64,000 nt of DNA, taken from assembly GCF_050436995.1 (NCBI RefSeq), contig NC_134775.1, forward strand, positions 3,573,124 through 3,637,123, written 5' to 3'. The stretch is from Anticarsia gemmatalis (taxonomy: Eukaryota; Arthropoda; Insecta; Lepidoptera; Erebidae). Positions 31,175-41,533 of this stretch are shown here, piece after piece; position 1 is the first letter of the stretch; each line of letters begins with the position of its first letter. The notes beneath the pieces are model-generated. The model had not been told where the DNA came from. It worked only from the letters and a program-made list of their open reading frames with translations, and ran no database searches. Both the position numbers and the translations under genes were made by a program.

Positions 31175-31238
<64 letters not shown>

Positions 31239-31437
31239 CAACTCCCGCACTAAGAATTGCTCTTGTGTCGCGGGGACTTTTACAAACATACAAACAACGG
31301 ACACAAAGCACAACCAGACCCGAAGCAATTATTTGTGGATCGCACAAATAATTGCTCCGTGTGGGAATCGAACCCACGACCTCCCGTTGCAGTGGTATCG
31401 GCGTGGCGACCTAAACCACTGCGCCACGGAGGCAGTC
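31175..31437 (-). mobile_element. tRNA-derived SINE with 58-nt poly(A) tail
   Basis: Read on the minus strand it begins CTGCCTCCGTGGCGCAGTGG (A box) and TTTAGGTCGCC, with a good B box GGTTCGATTCC in CGTGGGTTCGATTCCCAC. The body (CAATTATTTGTGCGATCCAC, GTCCGTTGTTTGTATGTTTG) follows, then a poly(A) tail seen as T at 31175-31232. The uninterrupted tail and intact pol III boxes indicate a recent insertion. The tRNA-like head is not a functional tRNA gene because the cloverleaf does not close. Confidence 0.85.
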
Positions 31438-31527
31438 TTATTATGATTCTTCTTATACTTCGGTTTTGCTAGTCAAACAATATGTCATTATATTAGTGTT
31501 CTGCTTTTCGTAATACACACAGCAATG

Positions 31528-31665
31528 GTGTCACGTTTTCCAAAACATTGGTCATTAGGCCATCAGAACCTAGGAAGAGATGGACCATCTTCCAGCCGGG
31601 TATGCGTTCAATGTGTGCATACATGTGGGGCCCCGCCTACATTTACTTACAACATGCATGTCGTA
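31528..31665 (+). repeat. G4C4 unit 19, forward monomer
   Basis: GTCACGTTTTCCAAAACATT, GGTCATTAGGCCATCAGAAC, AAGAGATGGA, GTGTGCATACATGTGGGGCC, octamer 31627-31634. Confidence 0.72.
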
Positions 31666-31799
31666 TTTGGGTTCCGTTCCGTGTTATTCAATCGTTTCAT
31701 TTAAATGCACTGTACATACATTCAACACTCTACATTAAACCAAAAAACAGCTAAAATAATAAAACATAAAACAATGCAAACAAATTAAAATACATATAA

Positions 31800-31885
31800 T
31801 CAATTATACATACGTACATAAAATCACACGGCTTTCCCGTAGGGGTAGGCAAAGAACACCACTTAGTACGATCCTTACAAAATTG
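31800..31885 (-). pseudogene. Extreme 3' end of a LINE
   Basis: Minus-strand sequence AAGGATCGTACTAAGTGGTG, TTCTTTGCCTACCCCTACGG and GAAAGCCGTGTGATTTTATG is the common end of a lepidopteran LINE frame plus tail. The related fragment at 48.04-48.15 kb is on the plus strand. Confidence 0.45.
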
Positions 31886-32104
31886 AAAAATTGCCTTTCA
31901 TTTCATTGTTGCATTATTGTTGATAATTTAACAAAAATGAGGCTAATTAATTGTACTTATATTCTGCCACGAGTCATCTTTATCCCGCAGGTAGCAAAAG
32001 TAGCTCAAAGGACCGATTTTAATCCGTACGTGGAAGTGTAAAATCAAGCAATAAATGAAGTATTTTTTGTTACAATCCCCAGGTAGTAAAGTCAGTTTTA
32101 AGAG

Positions 32105-32260
32105 CGTGGGAACCCGTAACGCAACATCGCGTATTCCAAAACATTCGACACCAGGATATCAGGAATCAGGTAGAGTTCAGAACATCTCTGAATTGGGGTG
32201 CATTCAATGTGTGCAGTTGTGGGGCCCCGCCCACCGGTCAAAATGCGTATGTGTTCGTAA
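32105..32260 (+). repeat. G4C4 unit 20, forward monomer
   Basis: CATCGCGTATTCCAAAACAT, GACACCAGGATATCAGGAAT, CATTCAATGTGTGCAGTTGT, octamer 32221-32228 with CGCCCA. Paralogous to unit 12 at 19.3 kb. Confidence 0.7.
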
Positions 32261-32569
32261 AATATGCGCTATACGTTAAAAAGGAGCTTTTATATCATCA
32301 CACATTTTTTTGAGGTAAATTTTTTGGATGTTTTATATTCTAAATTTTGTTTGTTTATGCCAATATGAACTAAAATGCACAGCTTTAAATTAAAAACTCA
32401 GTAGGTATTAACAAGAATTTCAATTTTTTGAATTCGCAATGATACAACAGACTAAAAATACAGCAGAAAAATCAACACCAAAATATCATCATCATTACAG
32501 TTGTATATCCTTCCGGTACAAACCGGACTGCTCTCTCTCGACCTCAACTCGATCGTATGAATCACGGAG
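32261..32569. other. AT-rich spacer
   Basis: No supported feature. Confidence 0.45.
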
Positions 32570-32634
32570 TTCGTCACGTGTTTCCCAACCATTTATAATG
32601 GGAGATCAGAAAGCACTAAGAGTTTTATTTAGTA
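32570..32634 (+). repeat. G4C4 unit 21, partial
   Basis: GTCACGTGTTTCCCAACCAT, GGAGATCAGAAAGCACTAAG, AG, then cut by a Helitron at 32635. Confidence 0.6.
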
Positions 32635-32885
32635 CTAGCTGACCCGCGCAACTTCGCTTGCGTCACAAAAGAGAGAATGGGTCAAAATTTTCCCCGTTAT
32701 TGTAACATTTTTTACTGCTACTCTGCTCCTATTGGTCGTAGCGTAATGATATATAGCCTATAGCCTTCCTTGATAAATGGGCTATCTAACACTGAAAGAA
32801 TTTTTCAAATCGAAACAGTAGTTCCTGAGATTAACGCGTTCAAACAAACAAACAAACAAACTCTTCAGCTTTATAATATTATAGA
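32635..32885 (-). mobile_element. Lep1-type Helitron, minus strand
   Basis: Complete copy: plus-strand CTAGCTGACCCGCGCAACTT at the left (its 3' end) and GCTTTATAATATTATAGA at the right (its 5' end). It inserted into G4C4 unit 21. Confidence 0.85.
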
Positions 32886-33088
32886 TTATAATATTATAAT
32901 ATTATAATTATAATTATATTATTATATATTATATTATATATATATAATTATAATATATAAATATATAGTATAGAAGTATAGATTCCTAGACATTATTAAG
33001 TTGGCGATACGTAGCACGGCGGGTACTAATCCTAAAAGTGGTTTCGATTAATTTAAATATTCAAATTAAAAAAAGTTAATCTATACTA
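32886..33088. repeat. AT microsatellite and AT-rich filler
   Basis: Repeated TATAAT/ATATTA units at 32886-32965 follow the Helitron 5' end. Confidence 0.6.
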
Positions 33089-33612
33089 TCTATACTAATA
33101 TTATAAAGCTGAAGAGTTTGTTTGTTTGTTTGTTTGAACGCGCTAATCTCAGGAACTACACGTCCGATTTGAAAATTTCTTTCAGTGTTAGATAGCCCAT
33201 TTATCGAGGAATCTATACTAATATTATAAAGCTGAAGAGTTTGTTTGTTTGTTTGTTTGAACGCGCTAATCTCAGGAACTACACGTCCGATTTGAAAATT
33301 TCTTTCAGTGTTAGATAGCCCATTTATCGAGGAAGGCTATAATAGGCTATATAATATATCTATACTAATATTATAAAGCTGAAGAGTTTGTTTGTTTGTT
33401 TGAACGCGCTAATCTCAGGAACTACACGTCCGATTTGAAAAATTCATTTCAGTGTTAGATAGCCCATTTATCGAGGAAGGCTATAGGCTATATATCATCA
33501 CGCTACGACCAAAAGGAGCAGAGTACCAGTAAAAATTGTTACAAAAACGGGGAAAACTATGACTCATTCTCTCTTATGTCCAAGTGCAAGCGAAGTTGCG
33601 CGGGTCAGCTAG
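33089..33612 (+). mobile_element. Head-to-tail array of Helitron 5' ends
   Basis: Three copies start with TCTATACTAATATTATAAAG at 33089, 33212 and 33359. The first two stop after ~123 and ~147 bp, around TTTATCGAGGAA, and join directly to the next 5' end. The third runs to the normal GGGTCAGCTAG end at 33612. Confidence 0.82.
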
Positions 33613-33739
33613 TTACATATAAACATACATTACGCATTTTTAAAGATATTCTTTAAGAAAAAAGTATAGTAATAAAAAAGTTAAAATTCTGCAAACTTAG
33701 AACTTGTAGCAGAACGTCCATGAGTAAGATAAAGGAGAT

Positions 33740-34013
33740 CATCCATTCGAGGCGCCCATAGCCAGTTGCGCTCACCGGTCGGTAAACGATTCGTGGGTTA
33801 AGCAACCGTTGGCGCGGTCATTCCATAGATGGGTGACCGCATAGTGGTATTTGAGCTGGGCGTCTCCGTGCTTCGGAGGGCACGTTAAAAGTCGGTCCCG
33901 GCTGTTGTCTACTAAGATAACAGTCGTTAAGCCATGTCAAAGGCCTCTCGGGCGGCTTGAACAACTTTGACACTAGGTTGACCACTAACCATACGACAGA
34001 CAAACAACATCCA
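33740..34013 (+). mobile_element. 5S-like SINE, copy 2, with target duplication CATCCA
   Basis: The body at 33746-34007 contains CACCGGTCGGTAAACGATTC, GATGGGTGACCGCATAGTGG, CCGTGCTTCGGAGGGCACG and GTCGGTCCCGG. CATCCA lies at 33740-33745 and 34008-34013. The paralogous sequence near 56.70-56.73 kb, on the other strand, reads straight through this point with one CATCCA, which is an empty site and fixes the boundaries. Confidence 0.68.
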
Positions 34014-34171
34014 GGCTCCATACATTTTTGGGACTTTTTTCAAAGTGCCGGCCAACAAAAAAAAGTGGCATGTATCAATAGAACTAGCCATTTGAAGCAA
34101 TAGTTAGTATGGCACGAAACCGATAGGATCGCTATGAACCGAGTTATACAGGTTTGAAGATTCATAATATT
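34014..34171. repeat. Inverted paralogue of 56557-56720
   Basis: The reverse complement of this stretch (GAATATTATGAATCTTC, AACCTGTATAACTCGGTTCA, CTATTGCTTCAAATGGCTAG, TTGGCCGGCACTTTGAAAAA) matches 56557-56720 with few differences. It flanks the CR1 3' end here and a CR1 5'-UTR fragment there. Confidence 0.75.
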
Positions 34172-34949
34172 CAAAGTAAAGTAAAGTAAAGTAAATCTTT
34201 ATTGTATTGACTGAGTATAGGTACAGGTGTTATAATACATAATACGTTCTAGTATCAATCAGCCTGTTTAAGGCATACAATATTTTATCTTAAAACTAAT
34301 TCTTAAATCTAGGTAGGTACATAAGTAAGAGGTAGAGTAATATAATATAGTTTATAAATAGATTAGTTATTTTTGAGGTCTAAAAATTCTTGGATGGTGT
34401 AAAAACATTTTTCTATTAGCCAATTCTTTAACTTTTTTTGAAAAAATTGAAATGGTAGCTCTCTCAGGGTCTGGGGAATTTTATTATAAACTATATATAT
34501 ATATATTATATATATTTGACACACATAAATATACAATTTTTATGGTAGAGACTAGTATTACACTTTGGTACAATTATTTTTGTTGGATCTCTTTGGCTAA
34601 ATAGATGCTTTTCGGATTTTTTTTCAAAAAGTTGAGGGTTTTTCCTTACAAACAGTCCAATTTCGAGAATATAAAGAGAACAAAGTGTTAAAATTTTTGT
34701 TTTTTTAAATAGTGGTTTGCAAGAATCGAGAGGTTCGGCGTTACAAATTGCCCTAATACAGTTTTTTTGACCTAAAAATACTTCATTGATTGAAGTAGAA
34801 TTACCCCATAACAACAGACCATACCGTAATACTGAGCCAACATAACCATGATATGCTGTTATTGCAGCACTTTCTGAAGCGGTAACGCGTAAATGTCTAA
34901 GAGCATATATAAATTTATTTATTTTTGTGCATACATTATTAATATGGGC
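34172..34949 (-). pseudogene. CR1 RT C-terminus and 3' UTR
   Basis: On the minus strand the frame continues from WKAHI (split by the inserted LINE) into VCTKINKFIYALRHLRVTAS, YVGSVLRYGLLLWGNSTSIN and LGQKNCIRAICNAEP. This is the thumb and tail of a CR1/Jockey reverse transcriptase. It ends near 34506, followed by an AT-rich 3' UTR and the TTTAC-repeat tail. It is part of the ORF2 that starts at 45653. Confidence 0.8.
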
Positions 34950-36120
34950 ATTATTAATCCAAAGGGTTGCCTGCATGTCTATAACAGGTGCCTTCAGAAC
35001 AACACCAACGGCAGCAATGGAAACCTTACTTGGAATCACTCCATTGCACCTTACAGTCCAAAGAGAGGCAATCAATGCGTTGAAAAGACTCAAAGATGCA
35101 AACCTCGGGACAAGGAAGATGATGACGTGCAACCATACAAACATGGGCATAAAACCTCATCTAAAAGAGATGCTAGATATGAACTCTGACAAAATACAGA
35201 CAATACTAGTCACTCACAGAAACTTTAAGATGACGATTCCGACGAGAGAAGAATGGAGTCAAGGTCTCTACACACAAACCAAATCGAGACAGATATGGTA
35301 CACCGATGGCTCCAAAATGCAGAACGGCACAGGAGCAGGCGTCCACTCGGAGGACTGCAGCATAAGTACTAGCCTAGGCAGATATGCTTCAGTCTTCCAA
35401 GCAGAAGTACACGCAATCATCGAATGCACCCAAGAGATTATAAAACGAGATACAAAAAATCGCGACATTTATATACTCAGCGACAGTCAAGCAGCTATTA
35501 AAGCTCTTTGCTGTTTTAAGGTCAATTCGGGACTTGTACTGAATTGCATAAAGAACCTGAACAAGGTAGGTCGTACAAACAACGTTAGGCTAGTTTGGGT
35601 ACCAGGCCACGCGGGCATAGATGGGAATGAGAAAGCTGATGAACTTGCACGGAAAGGATCAGAATCACTCCCAATAGGTCCAGAACCAATAATTGGACTA
35701 CCTGATGCGACAGTCAAACTGGCAATAACCAACTTCACCAGGGACCAGCATCTGAAAGAATGGAAAGCCATATCTGGACTAACCCATTCGAAACTGTTCA
35801 TAAATAACGTCAACAAAAGCTGGAGTAATAACCTAATAAACCTCAGCAAAGACAGCATCAAGAAAATACTTGGTGCTTTCACAGGACACTACGGCACGAA
35901 CTACATGTTAAACAAAATAGAAGCCATAGATGACCCCAAATGCAGGCACTGCAATGAAGAAGCAGAAACCATGAAACACATACTGTGCGAGTGTGATGCT
36001 TTAGGAAGGAAAAGAATGGATCTTCTAGGATGCGGTTACCCTAAACCAGAAGACTACAGGCTGCTTCCGGTGGGGTGCATAGCAAAACTGATAAGTTTTG
36101 CCCTGCCCCCCAACGTCTAG
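34950..36120 (+). pseudogene. LINE ORF2 C-terminal part: RT end and RNase H
   Basis: The open frame begins inside the flanking CR1 (34927), so its first residues are not native. Native sequence starts about FRTTPTAAMETLLGITPLHL, the RT thumb end shared by R1/LOA/I/Jockey-group LINEs. RNase H follows with all four acidic positions: WYTDGSKM, VFQAEVHAIIEC, ILSDSQAAIKAL and GNEKADELARKG, within HAGIDGNEKADEL. A Cys/His cluster (CRHCNEEAETMKHILCEC) near the C-terminus is typical of this group. No lesion is visible from 34965 to the stop at 36118-36120, so only 5' truncation kills it. RNase H places it in the I/R1-like side, not CR1. Confidence 0.85.
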
Positions 36121-36211
36121 AGTAGCAAAGGAGGGGGTGACACAAAGGATCAGGAATGGTCGAAGTGTCAGCCAGGCATTAACTGGCACCCCCACCCCTA
36201 AGATAAGATAA
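34950..36211 (+). mobile_element. 5'-truncated I-group LINE inserted in the CR1, 9-bp target duplication
   Basis: AATATGGGC at 34941-34949 and 36212-36220 is the target duplication. Removing the insert rejoins the CR1 frame exactly at WKAHI. The insert carries only the end of ORF2 and a short 3' UTR ending in TAAGATAAGATA. Confidence 0.88.
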
Positions 36212-36313
36212 AATATGGGCTTTCCAATTGCAATAGTTGTCTACAGTTATACCTAAGAATTTAATATGATTGGTTGGTTCTATACTCACGCTATCAAGTT
36301 GTACTGTTATATC
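36212..36313 (-). pseudogene. CR1 RT segment between two inserts
   Basis: 102 bp that translate on the minus strand as ITVQLDSVSIEPTNHIKFLG and ITVDNYCNWKAHI, the conserved block after the FADD motif in CR1 and Jockey reverse transcriptases. The I-group LINE bounds it on the left and the BEL 5' LTR on the right. Confidence 0.82.
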
Positions 36314-36517
36314 TGTTAAGGCCCCTGCCATAAAACTACGAAGACAATCGAGATAGAACACTGCGGACAAATTATCAACAGGCGCTTTGGTTGATTGCAC
36401 AAAAATGATGTCGTCATGTCATTCTTACGCCATACGTCGAACTGTTAAAATCGTTTCCTAATAAATTATTGTTAACCGTTAAATCACTTTTATTCTGCAT
36501 CATTATGTTCTGAAACA
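36314..36517 (+). repeat. BEL/Pao 5' LTR
   Basis: 204 bp from TGTTAAGGCC to GAAACA. The start equals the residual 3' LTR at 42459-42467. The right end is set by the primer-binding site. Confidence 0.7.
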
Positions 36518-36522
36518 TAAAT

Positions 36523-36540
36523 TGGTGGCCCATGAGGGGA
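36523..36540 (+). other. BEL/Pao primer-binding site
   Basis: TGGTGGCCCATGAGGGG begins five bases after the LTR end. The TGG start is as expected for pairing with a tRNA 3' CCA. The tRNA is not identified. Confidence 0.6.
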
Positions 36541-37226
36541 ACAACAGCAAGAAATAGCGAGAAGGAAGTTGACCAATAGCGAGAAATACGTGCAAAACAG
36601 AACTTGCCACGCCGACGACATACATGTTACCGGGACACTAAAGTGGACCAAAGCAGCCACAGTTCCAGTGAACGAAGTTGCAACCAGAGACGCCTAAGGA
36701 CCTGGATTGGACCAGTGGTGCAGCTAAAGCATCACGCCTGCGCAGCGGAATTCACCTAAAGATAAGTGTCGTCCTTCTTCCTATCTATCACAATCACCAT
36801 TCAATACCCTAAAAGAAACCTATTCCTTGCCATCTCCGCTATTCATAATCTTAATTCACTTGCGTAAAATCATTTCGTGCAGATTAATTAGTGATTTTTG
36901 CCTTTAATCTCAAGTATTTCATCATAATATTGTTTTTACAGTTACCCCCATATACAAAAATAAAAAGTTGAAATTTCAAGTTTCTCACGAAATTCGCCGA
37001 ATATTCCAGATAAATTCAACTTCTAACAACGCGCTTCCCCGTGGTTCGGGTACGCATCCCGGTTCTGTGAGGCTCGAGCTGCCAGCAAACAGCTGAGCGC
37101 GGTCCGCGATTCCGGCTCAACGGTGACACCGAAACGAGGAGCGTGAGCGTTTAAATATTTATTCATACACCACGCGTAATATTTAAACAATTTTCTATTT
37201 TTTTTTAATTTCGTTTTTTTTACAAT

Positions 37227-40200
37227 ATGTCCGCGGAAGATAAACGTTACAAAGAATTGTTCACTAAAAGGGTGTCCATCAAAGGACAAATTACAAAGTT
37301 TAAAAATTACGTGAAGGGTGTGTCTGATCAAGATTCCTTGGATGATATCCAGTTAACTGAACTGAGTTTGAAGCTAGCAAAATTTGAATCACTATCTGTG
37401 AGGTTCGATGACTTGCAGAATGAGATCGAGGTTCTTATTCCTGAAAATATTAAAGCTGAAATTGAAGAACGCGAAGTTATCGAAAGGGAAGTTGTAAGAA
37501 ATATTGCCACTGCTAAGAAATTAATTGATACTTTTTCTTCCAAACAAGAATGTGATAGGCGAAATTCTTTACATAACACTTCCTGTTGTATAGAACAACA
37601 TCCATTAGGTATGAAGTTGCCGCAAATTCAAATATCAAAATTCAATGGTTCATATTTCCGCTGGCTCGAGTTTAGAGATACATTTACAACTTTAATTCAT
37701 AACAATGAGCGCATACCGCCAATTAGTAAATTCCACTATCTTTTATCATATTTAGAAGGTGATGCTGCTCGCATGCTTTCGAACCTTGAAGTGTCCAGCT
37801 CCAATTATACGGAAGCTTGGAACATTCTCAGTAGTCGTTTTAATAACAAAAGAACACTTATTACTAATCATTTAAATTCATTATTCAGTCTTAAACCGAT
37901 ACAACGCGAGTCTGAGCGATCCTTACGATTCCTGATTGACCACGTTACAAAAAATTTACGTGCTTTAGCTAATCTAGGTCAACCAACGGATAAATGGGAT
38001 GTACTTATAATATATATGTTGTCTTCCAAGTTGGATAGTGTAACGTTGACGAAATGGGAAGAGCATCGCAAAACGTTAGAGGACGATGTAGCTACATTAG
38101 ATCAATTTTACAAATTCTTGAGTGATAGAGCAGAGGTGATTGAGTCACTCAACCCTAATAAATATGATACATCTAAGCCTCCCATAACTCAAACTCGCTG
38201 CACACCTAATGGTCAAAGGTCAGGTCAAGGTACAAGTACAAAATCATTTATGAGTTCAAACCATGGCAAATACAAATCAAATAACTGCGTAATTTGTAGT
38301 GATAGTCACAGAATATATGATTGCCCTACGTTCAAATCCAAAGGGATTGACGATAGGTTGCAAGATGTTCAAAAATACAAATTATGTTCAAATTGCCTAC
38401 GGCAGGGACATTCAACTAATGACTGCCGATTAGGACCATGTCGTGAGTGTAAACGCAAGCATAATAGTTTACTCCACAGACCAGCATCAGTCAACCATCA
38501 CATAGCTATAGATACACAAACAGAAAATGGCGAAACCATTGCCAACTATTCAAATCAGTACTCAAACCAAAAGGTTGTACTTCTATCCACTGCCGTAGTC
38601 GAGGCTCTGAATCCATTTAATCAGCAAAAGATTAAAGTTCGGGCACTTCTAGACTGTGGCAGCCAATCCTCGTTCCTGTCTGAGTCACTAAAGACCAGAC
38701 TTCAATTACAATCAAATCCCATTGACGCCATAACAGTTATTGGGATAGGCAACGTAGCTTCAAATCAAGTAATCAATTCTTGTAATTTACAAATAAATTC
38801 TTTATGTACAAACTATAAAGCATCATTAACCTGTTTAGTTCTAAAAGAGTTAACTGGTCATTTACCAAAAACTCCAATCGATATTAAATCATTGGATCTG
38901 CCTAAGGGTATACAGCTAGCCGACCCTAAATTCTATCAACCAGCTCCGATTGACCTTCTGATCGGTGCCGATCTTATTTGGGACATATTAGGTAGTGAAC
39001 AGCGTTCCTTAGGTACTCACAATAACACAAAACTAATAAATACACATTTAGGCTGGATCATCGCCGGTCCTATCAATTTAGTGAGTCCTCAAAAGAGCAT
39101 TCATTGTAATCATACAATCATGTCAAGCTCGCAAAACGATAACATAGAAAATATGCTAACTAAATTCTGGGATTTCGAAGAAATTCCTAATAAACCCATT
39201 GTAAATTTTAATGATCAATATTGTGAAAACCATTTTGTGAAACACACTACTAGGGATCAATCCGGTAGATTTTGTGTACGATTGCCAATGAAGGACAATG
39301 CGGATTGTCTTGGTGACACATACAATTTGGCTAAGAAGCGATTTATTAATTTAGAAAAAAGGTTTAAAAGAAACCCATTATTAAAACTAGAATATTCAAA
39401 GTTCATTCACGAGTACGCGGAATTGGGTCATTTATCTATCAGTAATAACAACATAAATATCTGTACTGAACCAAGATATTACCTCTGTCATCATGCAGTT
39501 CTTAAGCAAGAAAGTGAATCCACAAAGTTGAGGGTAGTTTTTGACGGTTCGGCTCCATCCACATCTGGTTATTCATTAAATGACATATTACGAGTCGGTC
39601 CGAACATACAAGATACTTTATTTGCCATTTTATTGCGCGCTAGACAGTACAAATATCTAATCACCGGTGACATTGAAAAAATGTACCGGCAAGTATTAGT
39701 AAACGAATTAGATCGTAATTTGCAATTAATTTTGTGGAGGAATAACGAGTCACAGCCCATTCAAACGTTAACATTAAATACAGTTACTTATGGAACTGCC
39801 AGTGCCAGCTACCTGAGCACACGCTGCTTGTGGCAACTAGGTGAAGAAGCTGATGACGAATTGATAAAAACTATAATACAACGGGATTTTTACGTTGATG
39901 ACCTAATTACCGGAAGTACCGATTTAAATCAATTAAAGTATATACAACATGCCGTATTAAAATCATTAAAAAAAGGCTGTTTTAATCTACGAAAGTTAAA
40001 AAGTAATTGTCCACAAATATTCGACAATATTGATATCAACTCGCAAGATAAATTAATCTTCAGTGAGTCATCAAGTACTTTGGGTCTCGGATGGGTACCA
40101 ACAAAGGATACCTTCCACTTCCCCATAAAACATATTATTCATGATAGTAAAACTGTAACTAAACGTTCTATTATGTCAAATGCATTTAAAATCTTTGATC

Positions 40201-41531
40201 CTTTAGGGCTTTTGAGTCCAATTGTTATTCAACCAAAAATCATTATACAAAAGTTATGGAAATTAAAGATTGATTGGGATCAGCCCATTCCAGAAACAAT
40301 CGAAAAGGAATGGATACTTTTCACCAACAACATAACATGCTTAACCAATTTTCATATACCTAGATTAGTATTATGTGATACACCAAAATATATAGAACTG
40401 CATTCATTTAGCGATGCCTCCAATGCGGCTATCGGAGCTTGTGTTTACATGAAATCAGTAGGTCATAATAATGAGGTTACTGTCCGCTTACTTTGCGCTA
40501 AGTCCAAGGTCGCGCCAGTAAAACCTACCACTATTCCTCGCCTGGAACTAAGTGCTGCACTCCTAGCTGCTAGGTTAAGCAAGTGTGTGCTAGACTCACT
40601 ATCATATAGTCCTAACAGGACTATTCACTGGTCCGATTCCAGCGTTGTACTTAGCTGGATAAATAGTGACTTAAACAAATTACAAACATTTGTACGCAAT
40701 CGCGTTCATGAGATAACACAACTAACTAGCCCTAACGCTTGGAGGTATGTGCCAACAGACTCAAATCCGGCTGACTTAATCTCTCGAGGCGTAAATGCAG
40801 ATAAATTAATAAATATGGATATATGGTGGTTAGGTCCTAGTTATTTATATAGGCATGAATCTGAATGGCCAGTACTCAAAGTCAACGAACCGCTAATATT
40901 ACCCGAAGTAAAATCTCATTCCGTAGCAATTACCACTCCACTATTAGACTTTAACAAATATTCGTCATTCAATGAACTAAACAAATTGTATGCTTACGTT
41001 CTCAGATTTATGTATAATATTAAAAACAAAAACAATAGGCGCTTAGGTGCGTTAACACCTGCCGAGTTGCGTGAGTCATTCTATGCATTGTGCCTTATCT
41101 CTCAACGTGAATCATTTCCTAATGAATACAATTTGTTGTCTAGCAATAAACAGCTAAGTCATAAGTGTAAAATGTTATCATTATCACCTTTCATAGATTC
41201 AAACTTATTAATTAGAGTTGGTGGACGTATAGATGCTTCTACTTATACTTATGAAAAAAGACATCCTATATTGTTACATGCATCACACAGACTCACAAAA
41301 CTTTATTTCCATTATGAACATATAAATAATATGCACGCTGGTGCTCAATTATTGTTAGCGACTGTAAGAGAAACCGTGTGGCCAATCGATGGTCGTCGTC
41401 TCGCTAGGCGCACCGTAAACAACTGCGTCACGTGCCGGCGCTTGCGAGGCAAAACATTGCAAACTAAAATGGGTGATTTACCTGCTTCACGTATTAATCC
41501 AGGCTTTCCATTCACATCCGTTGGTCTCTAG
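37227..41531 (+). pseudogene. gag-pol: BEL/Pao Gag-Pol polyprotein, frame broken before the integrase core
   Basis: The ATG at 37227 opens 1434 codons. In order: DUF1759-type gag (~1-310, with LPQIQISKFNGSYFRWLEFR), zinc knuckles (CVICSDSHRIYDC ~353, CSNCLRQGHSTNDC ~387), aspartic protease LLDCGSQSSF (~473), RT with FYVDDLITGS (~889), RNase H with FSDASNAAIGACVY (~1060) and the integrase His/Cys module (LYFHYEHINNMHAGAQ ... NNCVTCRRLRG, ~1358-1404). A small insertion near 41526-41533 (CTCT where one CT is expected) shifts the frame and produces an immediate TAG. The protein would build the particle, copy the RNA and integrate it. Confidence 0.9.
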
Positions 41532-41533
41532 AT

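Noticed and set aside
31104..31328. Minus-strand ORF with a long Lys run
   Set aside because: It is the translation of the SINE poly(A) tail.
31330..31437. tRNA gene candidate (A and B boxes on the minus strand)
   Set aside because: The boxes are good but the arms do not close a cloverleaf, and the sequence continues into a SINE body with poly(A).
228..32634. CRISPR-like array, because short repeats alternate with unique spacers
   Set aside because: Spacing is irregular, repeats are diverged and occur in both orientations, there are no cas genes, and the setting is an insect genome.
34927..34964. Start of the RNase H ORF as a native N-terminus
   Set aside because: The first codons lie in CR1 sequence and the target-duplication junction, so the fusion is accidental.
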